Shown here piece by piece: positions 14,856-23,247 of a stretch of 28,346 nt of DNA; the first letter of the stretch is position 1; each line of letters opens with the position of its first letter. The DNA comes from SCTD01 sp038256525 (GTDB lineage: Bacteria; Actinomycetota; Actinomycetes; Mycobacteriales; SCTD01): NCBI GenBank assembly GCA_038256525.1, contig JBBSKF010000025.1:1-28346 (forward strand), read 5' to 3'. The notes below the pieces were generated by a model, which saw only the letters and a list, made by a program, of their open reading frames with translations, made no database searches and was not told where the DNA came from. Both the position numbers and the translations under genes were made by a program.

Positions 14856-15569
14856 GTGAACGAAATTGATCCGGGACTTGGCCAGCAGGCGGGCGGGTCC
14901 AAGTCAAAGCTTCACTCACTGAAAGCGTATTGGGGGAATCTACCGAACCTGTCGGCTGTCGCCGCACTCATCGCCGGCGCGCTTGCGCTCGTCGGCGTCA
15001 CCACCGACAGTTTGCCCGCGTTGGCGCGCAACGCACCCTTCGCTCTGGCTGCCGGGGTCTCGGTACCGGTCCTGCTGTTCTTGCTGTCAGCCGCACTGAA
15101 ATCCAACGGTAGGCTCTGGGAGCAACTCAGTGGTGTCCTCGTCAGCCTCGCCGTGACGTTTTTGATCTTCATGGCGGCGTGGGTGTCGACCGAGGCCACC
15201 ACCCCGTCATTGGAGTTGACCCTGACGAGAGAAACTGGTTCGCAGACCTATTCGTGGACCGCGAAGGTCGCGGTCGATTTGATGCAGAGCGACGAGGCGG
15301 CCGAAGTCAGCGTCCTCAGACTGGAACGCGTGGAGGACTGCTCAGCCCACGCCTCGGGCGCGATGCTCTGGCACGAGCAGGCCGGGGCGCCGGCGACCGG
15401 CGAGTTGGATCGATCACTGGCCGGCGAGGTCGACCTGGCCGAGACGCAGGCCGTGTGCGTCGTCGCGAAGCTCTCGGAGCGCTGCGGGTGGCGCATCGAC
15501 ATCGCGGTAGACTTCTGCGTCATCAATCGCCCGGCACGTTCGGCGTTCGCCTCGACCGGCCAGCCCTGA
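14856..15569 (+). CDS. Hypothetical three-helix membrane protein, unusual composition
   Basis: A 237-residue protein I do not recognise. Three membrane segments are predicted (about 32-49, 61-81, 91-111), followed by a soluble domain of about 125 residues containing four Cys (DCSAH, AVCVV, ERCGW, DFCVI). GTG 14856-14858 is preferred because a perfect GGAGG (14843-14847) lies 8 bases before it. A longer version from ATG 14697 (290 residues) is also possible: a -10 TAGGGT (14685-14690) sits 6 bases before that ATG, which would give a leaderless mRNA. Codons such as AAA, TCA, ATT, GAA, CTA, AAT and TTG are much more frequent than in neighbours, a sign of recent acquisition. It is divergent from ffh and followed by a 24-bp hairpin. 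Confidence 0.7.
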   Translation: MNEIDPGLGQQAGGSKSKLHSLKAYWGNLPNLSAVAALIAGALALVGVTTDSLPALARNAPFALAAGVSVPVLLFLLSAALKSNGRLWEQLSGVLVSLAVTFLIFMAAWVSTEATTPSLELTLTRETGSQTYSWTAKVAVDLMQSDEAAEVSVLRLERVEDCSAHASGAMLWHEQAGAPATGELDRSLAGEVDLAETQAVCVVAKLSERCGWRIDIAVDFCVINRPARSAFASTGQP

Positions 15570-15662
15570 CCACTCCAGGCGGGGGGCCCAGCTCGACCAG
15601 CCCGCCCATGCCGTCGACCCCGCCTGCTGAAACCTAGCCGCGCGCTCCGGCACGCCGGCCAA

Positions 15663-15712
15663 GATCTTCGGGGTGTTCACAGGGTGACCACCCTGTGAAC
15701 ACCCCGAAGATC
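15663..15712. repeat. Long perfect intergenic hairpin, GATCA-ended (copy 2)
   Basis: Two 24-base arms (15663-15686 and 15689-15712) are perfect inverse copies with only two bases (AC) between them. The right end reads GATCA-AA-GGGG (15709-15719), like the other GATCA hairpins here. It lies between the hypothetical membrane gene and the GDSL gene, both plus strand. No T-tract follows on either strand, so it is not a classical intrinsic terminator, though a strong stem could still end transcription. Confidence 0.8.
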
Positions 15713-15801
15713 AAAGGGGTGCACCGCTTGACGCGCGCGGCGTGATGGGAGCAGGCTCCGGTGCCAGGCGGGCCGGGGGGGTGCGCTGTCAGGGGGGCGA
15801 C

Positions 15802-17412
15802 ATGTCCGAGACACCGCACGGGACGCAGACGCGCATCGCACCGGGGCTCCCGGAGGAGGTGCGCGAGCGGCTGGACCGCGAAGGCCGGACGCCCGTCTTC
15901 GACCCGACGCTCGGCATCGAGGTGGACCGGCCCGCCCCTGCCGCCACCCCGCCGCACCGGCTGGTGGCGCTGGGGGACTCGCTCACCCACGGCTTCCAGA
16001 GCGGGGCGGTGTTCGCCACCGACCTGTCCTACCCGGCGATCATCGCGCACGAGCTGGGCTGGTTCGGGTCCTACCGCTACCCGCGCTACGGGGGGTCCGG
16101 GGGGTTGCCGCTGAACCTCGAGTTCCTGCTGCGTGAACTCGAGGAGCGGTACGGCCGCGACCTGAGTCCGTGGGAGCTGCCGCTCGCGCTGTTCCGGGCC
16201 CGGTCGTGGATGGACGGGGTCGAGGACTACTGGGAGCGCGGAGCCGGTCGGGTAGCTCCGGTTGTCGGTGCCCACAACCACGCACTTGCGGTGTACGGAT
16301 GGGACCTGCGCGACGCCCTCAGCCAGACCGCTGCCGGTTGCGAGGCGGCCATCGTGACACCCAAGGACGACCTGCTCTCCCAGGTCGTCGAGAACCACGC
16401 GCAGCGGGCCGCGCTGCACGTCTACCCGCACTGGTCGGAGCAGACGAGCGGGCAGACCCTGCTGGATGCGGCAAAGGCGCTCGGCGAGCAAGGCGAGACC
16501 GCGGGCGAGCCCGGGATCGAGACGCTGGTGGTGTTCCTCGGCGCCAACAACTGCCTCGGCAGCGTCACGAGGCTCGCGGTGGCCTGGAGCGGCGAGGACT
16601 TCCAGGACCTGACAGCCAAGAACGCCTACACCGTCTGGCAGCCCGAGCACTTCCGGATCGAGTACGCCGAGCTGGTGCGCGCCGTCGAGCAGGTGCAGGC
16701 CCGCCACGTCATCTGGTGCACCGTGCCGCACGTGACCATCGCGCCCGTGGCCCGAGGCCTGGGCAGCAAGACGACGCCGGGTTCGCGCTACTTCCCCTAT
16801 TACACCCGCCCGTGGATCGCTGCGTCGGCGTTCAACCCGGCGCAGGACGAGCACATCACCGGGGCAGAGGCACGGGCCGTCGACGCCGCGATCGACCTCT
16901 ACAACCAGGCGATCGAGGGACATGTACGAAGTGCCCGCGAGCAGGGTCGCGACTGGTACCTGCTCGACATCGCCGGGCTGCTGGACCGGCTCGCCTCGCG
17001 GCGCTACATCGACGACCCGAACGCCCGCCCCTCGTGGTGGACGCCCTATCCGCTGCCGCCGTCGCTGGCGGGACTGGACCCCGTACCGGATTCACGCTTC
17101 CTGACCAGTGACGGCAACGGCGGGCGGGCCACCGGCGGGCTTTTCTCACTCGACGGCGTGCACCCCACGACCATCTGCTACGGAATGATCGCGCAGGAGA
17201 TGATCAACATCATGCGACTCGCGGGGGTCGATTTCCTGCAGGGCGGCGGCGCCCTGCGCACCGATCCGGTCAGCGTCGACTTCGAACGACTGCTGCTGCG
17301 GGACACCCTCGTGCGGCACCCGCCGCAACTGCTCCGGTCGACGCTGGACATCCTCGGCTGGGCCGACCAGACGCTCGACTGGACACGGAAGGCCCTCCGC
17401 TTCAAAGCCTGA
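15802..17412 (+). CDS. GDSL/SGNH-family hydrolase (large)
   Basis: A 536-residue SGNH hydrolase, probably an esterase or lipase acting on ester bonds; substrate unknown. Block I is RLVALGDSLTHGFQSG (nucleophile Ser60), block III is VVFLGANN (about 243-250, oxyanion Asn), block V is LDGVHPT with Asp451 and His454. No signal peptide or membrane segment is seen, so it appears cytosolic, unusual for this class. It is about twice the size of minimal GDSL enzymes because of long inserts between blocks. ATG 15802-15804 is preferred for its AGGGGGG site four bases before; an in-frame ATG at 15742 has no ribosome site. It ends at a 13-bp hairpin terminator. Confidence 0.92.
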   Translation: MSETPHGTQTRIAPGLPEEVRERLDREGRTPVFDPTLGIEVDRPAPAATPPHRLVALGDSLTHGFQSGAVFATDLSYPAIIAHELGWFGSYRYPRYGGSGGLPLNLEFLLRELEERYGRDLSPWELPLALFRARSWMDGVEDYWERGAGRVAPVVGAHNHALAVYGWDLRDALSQTAAGCEAAIVTPKDDLLSQVVENHAQRAALHVYPHWSEQTSGQTLLDAAKALGEQGETAGEPGIETLVVFLGANNCLGSVTRLAVAWSGEDFQDLTAKNAYTVWQPEHFRIEYAELVRAVEQVQARHVIWCTVPHVTIAPVARGLGSKTTPGSRYFPYYTRPWIAASAFNPAQDEHITGAEARAVDAAIDLYNQAIEGHVRSAREQGRDWYLLDIAGLLDRLASRRYIDDPNARPSWWTPYPLPPSLAGLDPVPDSRFLTSDGNGGRATGGLFSLDGVHPTTICYGMIAQEMINIMRLAGVDFLQGGGALRTDPVSVDFERLLLRDTLVRHPPQLLRSTLDILGWADQTLDWTRKALRFKA

Positions 17413-17420
17413 TCAAGCAA

Positions 17421-17460
17421 GCTCGGTGGCCGGCGTCTTGGAGGTTACCGGCCACCGAGC
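17421..17460. terminator. Hairpin terminator, GDSL gene / mini-ORF
   Basis: GCTCGGTGGCCGG (17421-17433) and CCGGCCACCGAGC (17448-17460) form a 13-bp perfect stem with a 14-base loop, 8 bases after the GDSL stop and 2 bases from the stop of the minus-strand mini-ORF. It can serve both convergent genes. There is no T-tract, as is common for actinobacterial terminators. Confidence 0.7.
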
Positions 17461-17462
17461 AG

Positions 17463-17552
17463 TCACTTGCCGCAGCCGCAGTTGCAGGCCGCGGTGGCCC
17501 CATCGCTCTGGGTCGTGATCATGGCGTCACATGCCCTTCGGATCCGGGTCAT
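17463..17552 (-). CDS. Putative 29-residue Cys-rich peptide
   Basis: A short ORF reads MTRIRRACDAMITTQSDG then ATAACNCGCGK and stop. Support: GGAG seven bases before the ATG (17550-17552), a Cys cluster CxCxC right at the C-terminus, and a stop two bases from a shared terminator hairpin. It is divergent from the photolyase gene. The CNCGCGK end resembles a small metal-binding or modified-peptide tail, but I do not recognise a family. A shorter start at the internal Met (17520-17522) would give 19 residues. It could also be a chance ORF. Confidence 0.35.
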   Translation of the reverse strand: MTRIRRACDAMITTQSDGATAACNCGCGK

Positions 17553-17632
17553 GAGCACACTCCACAGCTGGTCCCAGGGGCCAGGTCAAGTGGAGATCCC
17601 GGCGGGTGCGTTCCGCGGGGTAGAGCACCCCC

Positions 17633-19102
17633 ATGACGCGCCGCTGGCTGTTCGCCGATCAACTCGGGCCGCACCACCTCGACACCCCCGACCAGCCGGT
17701 CCTGCTCGTCGAGTCCCGCGCGGTGCTGCGCCGCCGGCACTTCCACCGGGCGAAGGCCCACCTGCTGCTGTCCGGGCTCCGGCACCTGGCTCGCGAGCTC
17801 GGCGAGCAGGCCGTCTTCCTGCAGGTCGACAGCTACGAACAGGCCCTCGAGCAGCTGACCGAGCCGCTCGACGTCGTCCAGCCCACGTCATGGGCGGCTG
17901 ACCGCTTCGTGCGCGCCCGCGGTCTGCCGGTGCTGCCACCGCGCGGCTTCGCCACCAGCCGCCAGGAGTTCGCCGGCTGGGCGGACGGCCGGCGCCGGTT
18001 GCTGATGGAGGACTTCTACCGCTGGCAGCGGACCCGGCACGACCTGCTGATGGAGGGAGCCGACCCGGTCGGCGGGCGCTGGAACTTCGATCACGACAAT
18101 CGCGAACCACCCCCGCGCACAACCACTCTGGGGCTGACCGGACCCTGGCTCGCGGACGAGGACGACATCGACGCCGAGGTCCGTGCAGACCTGGATCGCT
18201 GGGAACGCGACGGTCGGGTCCGCTTCGTCGGCGAGGACGCACCGCGTTGGGCGCCGGCGACCCGCAGCCAGGCGCTGACGGCACTCGCCCACTTCGTCGA
18301 GCACCGCCTCCCGCACTTCGGGCCGACCGAGGACGCCATGCTGGGCGCCGACCCGTGGATGGCGCACAGCGCCCTGTCGCCCGCCCTGAACCTCGGCCTG
18401 CTGCACCCGCTGGAGTGCGTGCGAGCCGCGGAGTCCGCCTACCGCGACGGCGTGGCGCCGCTGGCGTCGGTCGAGGGCTACGTGCGGCAGGTGATCGGCT
18501 GGCGCGAGTACATCTGGTCGCTCTACTGGCACGTGCCCGCCGACTACCGGGACAGCAATGCGCTGTCGGCTGGTGGGGACCTGCCGGCATGGTTCCGCGA
18601 CCTGGACGCCGGGGGTGAGGTCACCGCGAACTGTCTGTCATCGGTGCTGCGGGACCTGCGCGAACGCGGCTGGGTCCACCACATCCCGCGGCTGATGGTG
18701 CTCGGCAACTACGCGCTGCAGCGGGGCTGGGATCCGGCGCAGCTCACCGCCTGGTTCCACGAGGCGTTCGTCGACGGCTACGACTGGGTGATGCTGCCCA
18801 ACGTCACGGGCATGAGCCAGCACGCGGACGGCGGACTGCTGGCGACCAAGCCGTACGCCGCCGGTGGTGCCTACCTCAACCGGATGAGCGACTACTGCGG
18901 GAAGTGCGCCTACGACCCGAAGGTCCGGGTCGGTCCCACCGCCTGCCCATACACGGCTGGCTACTGGGCCTTCCTGGACCGCAACGCCGAGGCGCTTCGG
19001 GACAACGTCCGGATGCGGCAGCCGCTGGCCGGGCTCGCGCGGCTGCGCGACCGCGACGCGACCGTCGAGCAGGAGCGGTTGCGCGGGGACGCGCCCCCGT
19101 GA
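17633..19102 (+). CDS. phrB: Iron-sulfur bacterial cryptochrome/(6-4) photolyase
   Basis: A 489-residue member of the FeS-BCP / prokaryotic (6-4) photolyase family (DPRP), light-driven flavoproteins that repair UV (6-4) photoproducts. The four cluster cysteines are present: C334, C422, C425, C438, with spacing 88-3-13 identical to C350/C438/C441/C454 of Agrobacterium PhrB. The HHIPRLM motif puts His349-His350 at the place of PhrB His365-His366, the repair-site His pair. N-terminal LFADQLGPHHLD (6-17) is typical of the antenna domain. Start ATG 17633; a small GGGGT/ACCCC hairpin lies just before it. The stop overlaps the next gene as GTGA, so the two are coupled. Confidence 0.93.
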   Translation: MTRRWLFADQLGPHHLDTPDQPVLLVESRAVLRRRHFHRAKAHLLLSGLRHLARELGEQAVFLQVDSYEQALEQLTEPLDVVQPTSWAADRFVRARGLPVLPPRGFATSRQEFAGWADGRRRLLMEDFYRWQRTRHDLLMEGADPVGGRWNFDHDNREPPPRTTTLGLTGPWLADEDDIDAEVRADLDRWERDGRVRFVGEDAPRWAPATRSQALTALAHFVEHRLPHFGPTEDAMLGADPWMAHSALSPALNLGLLHPLECVRAAESAYRDGVAPLASVEGYVRQVIGWREYIWSLYWHVPADYRDSNALSAGGDLPAWFRDLDAGGEVTANCLSSVLRDLRERGWVHHIPRLMVLGNYALQRGWDPAQLTAWFHEAFVDGYDWVMLPNVTGMSQHADGGLLATKPYAAGGAYLNRMSDYCGKCAYDPKVRVGPTACPYTAGYWAFLDRNAEALRDNVRMRQPLAGLARLRDRDATVEQERLRGDAPP

Positions 19103-19632
19103 CGGGGGAGCCGGCTCCGCTGGTCGTCACCCTGCTGATCGACGCCACGTCGCAGGAACGCTTCGACGCGCTTCGCCGCCAGCACTTCCCGCCCGAGCGC
19201 AACCACCTGGCAGCCCACGTGACGCTGTTCCACGCCCTGCCCGGAGACCGGCTCGGCCAGGTCGCCGCAGACCTGCGTGAGGTCGCCAGGCGGGACACCT
19301 TCGGCGTCACGGTGACCGGCGTGCGGTCGCTCGGGCGCGGCGTTGCCTATGCGCTCGCTGCAGCCGAGCTGAGCCGATGGCACGCCGATCTCGCTGCCCG
19401 CTGGCAGCCGTGGCTCACCCCCCAGGACCGGCGACCGCTTGCACCACACGTGACGGTGCAGAACAAGGTCGAGCCGGCTGCGGCCCGCCGGCTGCTTGCG
19501 GAGCTGTCCGCCGACTTCCGGCGCTTCGAGGTGACCGCGCAGGGCCTCGGGCTGTGGCGCTACGAAGGCGGGCCGTGGTCGGCGGTGGACACGGCGCTGT
19601 TTCGCGCTCCGGACCGTCGCCATACGCCGTGA
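19099..19632 (+). CDS. 2'-5' RNA ligase / 2H phosphoesterase family protein
   Basis: A 177-residue protein with the paired HxT motifs of the 2H phosphoesterase (LigT/ThpR-like) family: AHVTLFHAL (His40, Thr42) and PHVTVQNK (His117, Thr119). These residues hydrolyse or join 2',5' or cyclic phosphodiesters of RNA or nucleotides. Start GTG 19099 overlaps the photolyase stop by 4 bp, so expression is linked to DNA photorepair; the biological tie is unknown. It ends 21 bases from the convergent glnD stop. Confidence 0.88.
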   Translation: MTGEPAPLVVTLLIDATSQERFDALRRQHFPPERNHLAAHVTLFHALPGDRLGQVAADLREVARRDTFGVTVTGVRSLGRGVAYALAAAELSRWHADLAARWQPWLTPQDRRPLAPHVTVQNKVEPAAARRLLAELSADFRRFEVTAQGLGLWRYEGGPWSAVDTALFRAPDRRHTP

Positions 19633-19653
19633 GCGACATCAGCCCCGCGAGGG

Positions 19654-21939
19654 TCAGCGCACAGCGGCGAGCACGAGGGCCTCAACGTCGTGTCGCAGGA
19701 CCGGATCGGTCACCTTCTCGCCGTCCGGCCCCACGACGTAGAACGCGTCCACGACGTCGGCGCCCAAGGTGCAGATGTGTGCGGTCCGCACGTCCACCCC
19801 GCACCTGGCCAGGGCGCAGGTGATCCGGTGCAGCACTCCGAGCGCGTCCGGTGCCCGGACCTCCAGCACCGTTGCGGTGTCGGACGCGTCGTCGAGAAGC
19901 CGTACGGTCGCGGGCGCCACCGGGAGCGCGACGCGGGAGACGTAGGCCGCCTCCCGTGAAGCCAGCATCGGTTCGAGATCCAGCTCGCCGTCTAGGGCGC
20001 GGCGCAGGTCGTCGCGGACGACGTCCCAGTCGGGCAGGCGCCCGAACCTCGGCGCGACCCGGCAGACGTTGACGGCCATGGCATCGCGCGGGAACAGCGA
20101 CGCGGAGCGCACATCGAGTCGGTGCAAGGCGAGCACGCCGGTGAACAGCCCGAGCAGGCCGCGACGATCCGGAGCGACCAGGGTGACCTCGTCGCCGTTC
20201 GCCTGCAGGGCGAAGACACCGCCGGCAACGAGCTGCTCCTGCCAGTCGGCCAGCGGTTCCGGTCCGGGCGCCGGCGCGCCGGCCAGCAGCGCAGCGGTCC
20301 GCCCCACGAGGGCGTCGACCAGGCCGGCCTTCCACGTCGACCACGCCGCCGGCCCGGTCGCCGCGGCGTCCGCCTCGGACAGCGCGTGCAGCAGCTCCAA
20401 CACCTCTTTGGAACCGGCCGCGTCGGCGACCGCCCGGGCCGTCGCCGGGTCGTCCAGGTCGCGCCGGGTTGCGACATCGGGCAGCAGCAGGTGGTGCTCC
20501 ACCATCGCGACGAGCACGGCGACATCTGAGGGCGGAAGACCGAGGCGAGGTGCGAGCTCGGCCACGACCTGCATCCCGACGACGGTGTGGTCGCCGGGCA
20601 ACCCCTTGCCGATGTCGTGCAGCAGCGCACCGAGCAGCAGCAGGTCGGGCCGGGCGACCCGTCGGGTCAGGCCGGCCGCGGCAGCCGCGGCCTCGACGAG
20701 GTGGCGGTCGACCGTGAACCGGTGATAGCTGTTGCGCTGCGGCTTGCTCCGCACCGAGGCCCACTCCGGGAGCAGCGCGACGAGCAGGCCGGCCTGGTCG
20801 AGAGCCTCGAGCACAAGCACGGCCGGGGCGCCCGCGGCGAGCAGTCCCACGAAGGCGTCCAGCGCCGCCCGTGGCCACGGGACCGGCATCGGCGGACACT
20901 CGGCGACGAGCCGGGTCAGCGTGTGCGGCGCGATCGGCAGGTCGCTTCGGGCAGCCGCCTGCGCCACCCGGAGCACCAGCACCGGATCTGTCGAGGGTTC
21001 GGCGTCCCGGGCCAGCACGACCTCGCCGTCCTGCACCACGACGTCGTCGGCCAGCGGCTGTCGGGCCGGTTCCGCGGTTGCTCGCTTGCCGAGGAGCCGT
21101 CGCCGCGGCGCCGGCGGCCGGATCCGTCGCCAGGTCGTGTCGCTCTCGTAGGCGATGACGCGCCCGGCGCCGGACACCGCCGCCATCAACGCGTCGGCGT
21201 CGGCGTAGGACAGCGCCACGGCGACGGCGTCCTGTTCCTGCAGCAGCAGCCGCTCGACGGTGCGACGCCCGGCCGCGGCGGTGGTGCGGTGCAGCTCTCC
21301 CCGGACGTCGAGCAGTATCTGCGCCGCCGCCCGGACCTGGGCCGCCGGCGGGTCGGCGACCTGCGCTGCCGCGAGGGCATGCAGGGCATGCACGTCACGC
21401 AGCCCACCGCGGGCGCTCTTGAGGTCCGGCTCGAGCAGGAAGGCCACCTCCCCCTCGGCCCGGGCCCGCTCGACCACGGCCGCCCGCAGTTCGGGGAGGC
21501 GCTGCGCGGCGCCAGCCCGCCAGGCTGCGCGGGTGCGGGTGAGCAGCTGCCTGGACAGCTCCGCGTCACCGGCGATGTGGCGGGCGTCGAGCAGTCCGAG
21601 GGCGGCCTTGAGATCGTCGGCAGCAACAGCGAGCGCCTCCTCGACGGTGCGCACCGAGTGGTCCAGCCCGATCCCGGTGTCCCAGATCGGATACCAGAGG
21701 GCGTCCGCGATTGCCCCGACGGGGTGCGACGCATCGTGCACGAGCACCAGGTCCAGGTCGCTGCCCGGCGCCAGCTCTCGGCGCCCCAGTCCGCCGACCG
21801 CCACGAGCGCGACCCCCGGGCCGGGCTCGCCCAGCAGTCCGCCGAGCCAGCCGTCAACCTGCTCCACCAGAGCCGCCCGCAGATCGGCACCCGTCAGGTC
21901 GGAGGCCAGCAGCGCGGCGCGCGCCTCCCGCGCGGTCAC
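19654..21939 (-). CDS. glnD: PII uridylyl/adenylyl-transferase GlnD
   Basis: GlnD modifies PII proteins on the T-loop according to glutamine level; in actinobacteria it adds AMP rather than UMP. The 761 residues show nucleotidyltransferase motif GGLGRRELAPGSDLDLV (49-65), PII-GlnD domain (about 160-280, PDLKSARGGLRDVHALH), HD domain ALLHDIGKG (438-446) for demodification, and two C-terminal ACT domains (about 620-760; VTLVAPDRRGLLGLFTGVLA, VLEVRAPDALGVLHRITCAL) that sense glutamine. Start GTG 21939 overlaps the amt2 stop (GTGA), so it is the last gene of the amt-PII operon. Convergent with the 2H phosphoesterase gene. Confidence 0.96.
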   Translation of the reverse strand: MTAREARAALLASDLTGADLRAALVEQVDGWLGGLLGEPGPGVALVAVGGLGRRELAPGSDLDLVLVHDASHPVGAIADALWYPIWDTGIGLDHSVRTVEEALAVAADDLKAALGLLDARHIAGDAELSRQLLTRTRAAWRAGAAQRLPELRAAVVERARAEGEVAFLLEPDLKSARGGLRDVHALHALAAAQVADPPAAQVRAAAQILLDVRGELHRTTAAAGRRTVERLLLQEQDAVAVALSYADADALMAAVSGAGRVIAYESDTTWRRIRPPAPRRRLLGKRATAEPARQPLADDVVVQDGEVVLARDAEPSTDPVLVLRVAQAAARSDLPIAPHTLTRLVAECPPMPVPWPRAALDAFVGLLAAGAPAVLVLEALDQAGLLVALLPEWASVRSKPQRNSYHRFTVDRHLVEAAAAAAGLTRRVARPDLLLLGALLHDIGKGLPGDHTVVGMQVVAELAPRLGLPPSDVAVLVAMVEHHLLLPDVATRRDLDDPATARAVADAAGSKEVLELLHALSEADAAATGPAAWSTWKAGLVDALVGRTAALLAGAPAPGPEPLADWQEQLVAGGVFALQANGDEVTLVAPDRRGLLGLFTGVLALHRLDVRSASLFPRDAMAVNVCRVAPRFGRLPDWDVVRDDLRRALDGELDLEPMLASREAAYVSRVALPVAPATVRLLDDASDTATVLEVRAPDALGVLHRITCALARCGVDVRTAHICTLGADVVDAFYVVGPDGEKVTDPVLRHDVEALVLAAVR

Positions 21940-23195
21940 CGTCGACCCAGGGAGCGCACCGAGCCGAAGTCGTAGGCCGTCTCGGCGTGCGAGGACTGAT
22001 CCAGACCCTCCTGCTCCTCCTGCTCGCTGACGCGCCACGGCAGGACACGGTCGACCGCCTTGGCCAGCAGCCAGGACGCACCGAACGCGAAGGCGGTGGC
22101 GGCGATCACCGCGACTGCCTGGCGGCCCAGCTGCTCGGCACCACCACCGAGCAACAGCCCCCGGTCGACGACTGCCGCATTCACCGACGACGACGCGAGC
22201 AGGCCGACGAACAGCACGCCCACGACGCCACCGACGTAGTGCACCCCCACGACGTCGAGCGCGTCGTCATAGGAGAGCCGACGCTTGAGCTGCACCGCGA
22301 ACAGCGAGCAACCGCCTGCCACCAGCCCCAGCACAAGCGACGGGCCGGCCTCGAGGAAACCGCAGGCGGGGGTGATGGCGACCAGCCCGGCGACCGCGCC
22401 GGACACCGCGCCGAGCGAGGTTGCGGACCCGGTGCGCAGCCGCTCCAGACCCGCCCACGCGATCAGCCCGCCGACCGCTGCAAGGTGGGTGTTCAGCAAC
22501 GCCTGCGCGGCCAGCCCGTTCGCGGCCAGCGCCGACCCGGCGTTGAAGCCGAACCAGCCGAACCACAGCAGCCCCGCTCCCAGCACGGTCAGCGGCAGGT
22601 TGTGCGGCGGCATCGCCTCGCGGGGCCAACCGAGCCGCGGGCCGGCGACCAGCGCCACAGCCAGACCCGCTGCACCAGCGTTGATCTCGACAACCAGGCC
22701 CCCGGCGAAATCGAGGACGCCGAAGCGCGCCATCCACCCGCCGGGCGAGAACACCCAGTGCGCCAACGGGGCGTACACCAGCACGGTCCACAGCGTGGCG
22801 AAGGCGACGAACGCGCCGAAGCGCGCCCGGTCAGCAACGGCCCCCGCAATGAGCGCGACCGTGACGATCGCGAACATCATCTGGAAGGTGGAGAACAGGA
22901 CCGGCGGGATCGTCAGCGACAGGCCGGGCACCGGGTCGGACAGGTTCGTCCCGCCGGCGAAGCGCAGGTCGCCGAGCAGTCCGGCCCCGATGTCCTCGCC
23001 GAAGGCGAGCGAGTAGCCGAGCAGCACCCAGGCGACACTCACCACCCCGAGACAGGTGAAGACCTGCATGAGCATGGCCAGGGCGCTCTTGGCTCGCACC
23101 ATGCCGGCGTAGAACAACGCGAGGCCCGGCGTCATGAGCAGGACGAGTGCGGTGCAGAGCAGGACGAACGCGGTGTCGCCGGAGTCGAGGGGCAC
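21936..23195 (-). CDS. amt: Ammonium transporter, Glu-for-His pore variant (Amt2)
   Basis: A 419-residue Amt/Mep/Rh channel with about eleven membrane segments. Family motifs are intact: FYAGMVRAKSAL (28-39), FQMMFAIVTVALIAGAVADR (104-123), Asp162 in LDFAGG, GWFGFN (213-218), DDALDVVGVHYVGG (310-323) with the second pore His319. The first pore His is replaced: VVEINAG has Glu170 (GAG, 22686-22688). The same replacement is known in fungal Mep1/Mep3, so the protein may still conduct ammonium but with altered selectivity. GTG 23193-23195 is chosen as start, 52 bases after the second PII gene; no strong ribosome site. The C-terminus ends QSSHAETAYDF like Amt1. Confidence 0.93.
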   Translation of the reverse strand: MPLDSGDTAFVLLCTALVLLMTPGLALFYAGMVRAKSALAMLMQVFTCLGVVSVAWVLLGYSLAFGEDIGAGLLGDLRFAGGTNLSDPVPGLSLTIPPVLFSTFQMMFAIVTVALIAGAVADRARFGAFVAFATLWTVLVYAPLAHWVFSPGGWMARFGVLDFAGGLVVEINAGAAGLAVALVAGPRLGWPREAMPPHNLPLTVLGAGLLWFGWFGFNAGSALAANGLAAQALLNTHLAAVGGLIAWAGLERLRTGSATSLGAVSGAVAGLVAITPACGFLEAGPSLVLGLVAGGCSLFAVQLKRRLSYDDALDVVGVHYVGGVVGVLFVGLLASSSVNAAVVDRGLLLGGGAEQLGRQAVAVIAATAFAFGASWLLAKAVDRVLPWRVSEQEEQEGLDQSSHAETAYDFGSVRSLGRR

Positions 23196-23247
23196 GTCCG
23201 GCAAAGTAGCGCCTGCCGCACCCGTGGATCCGTCGTACGGGCTCAGG

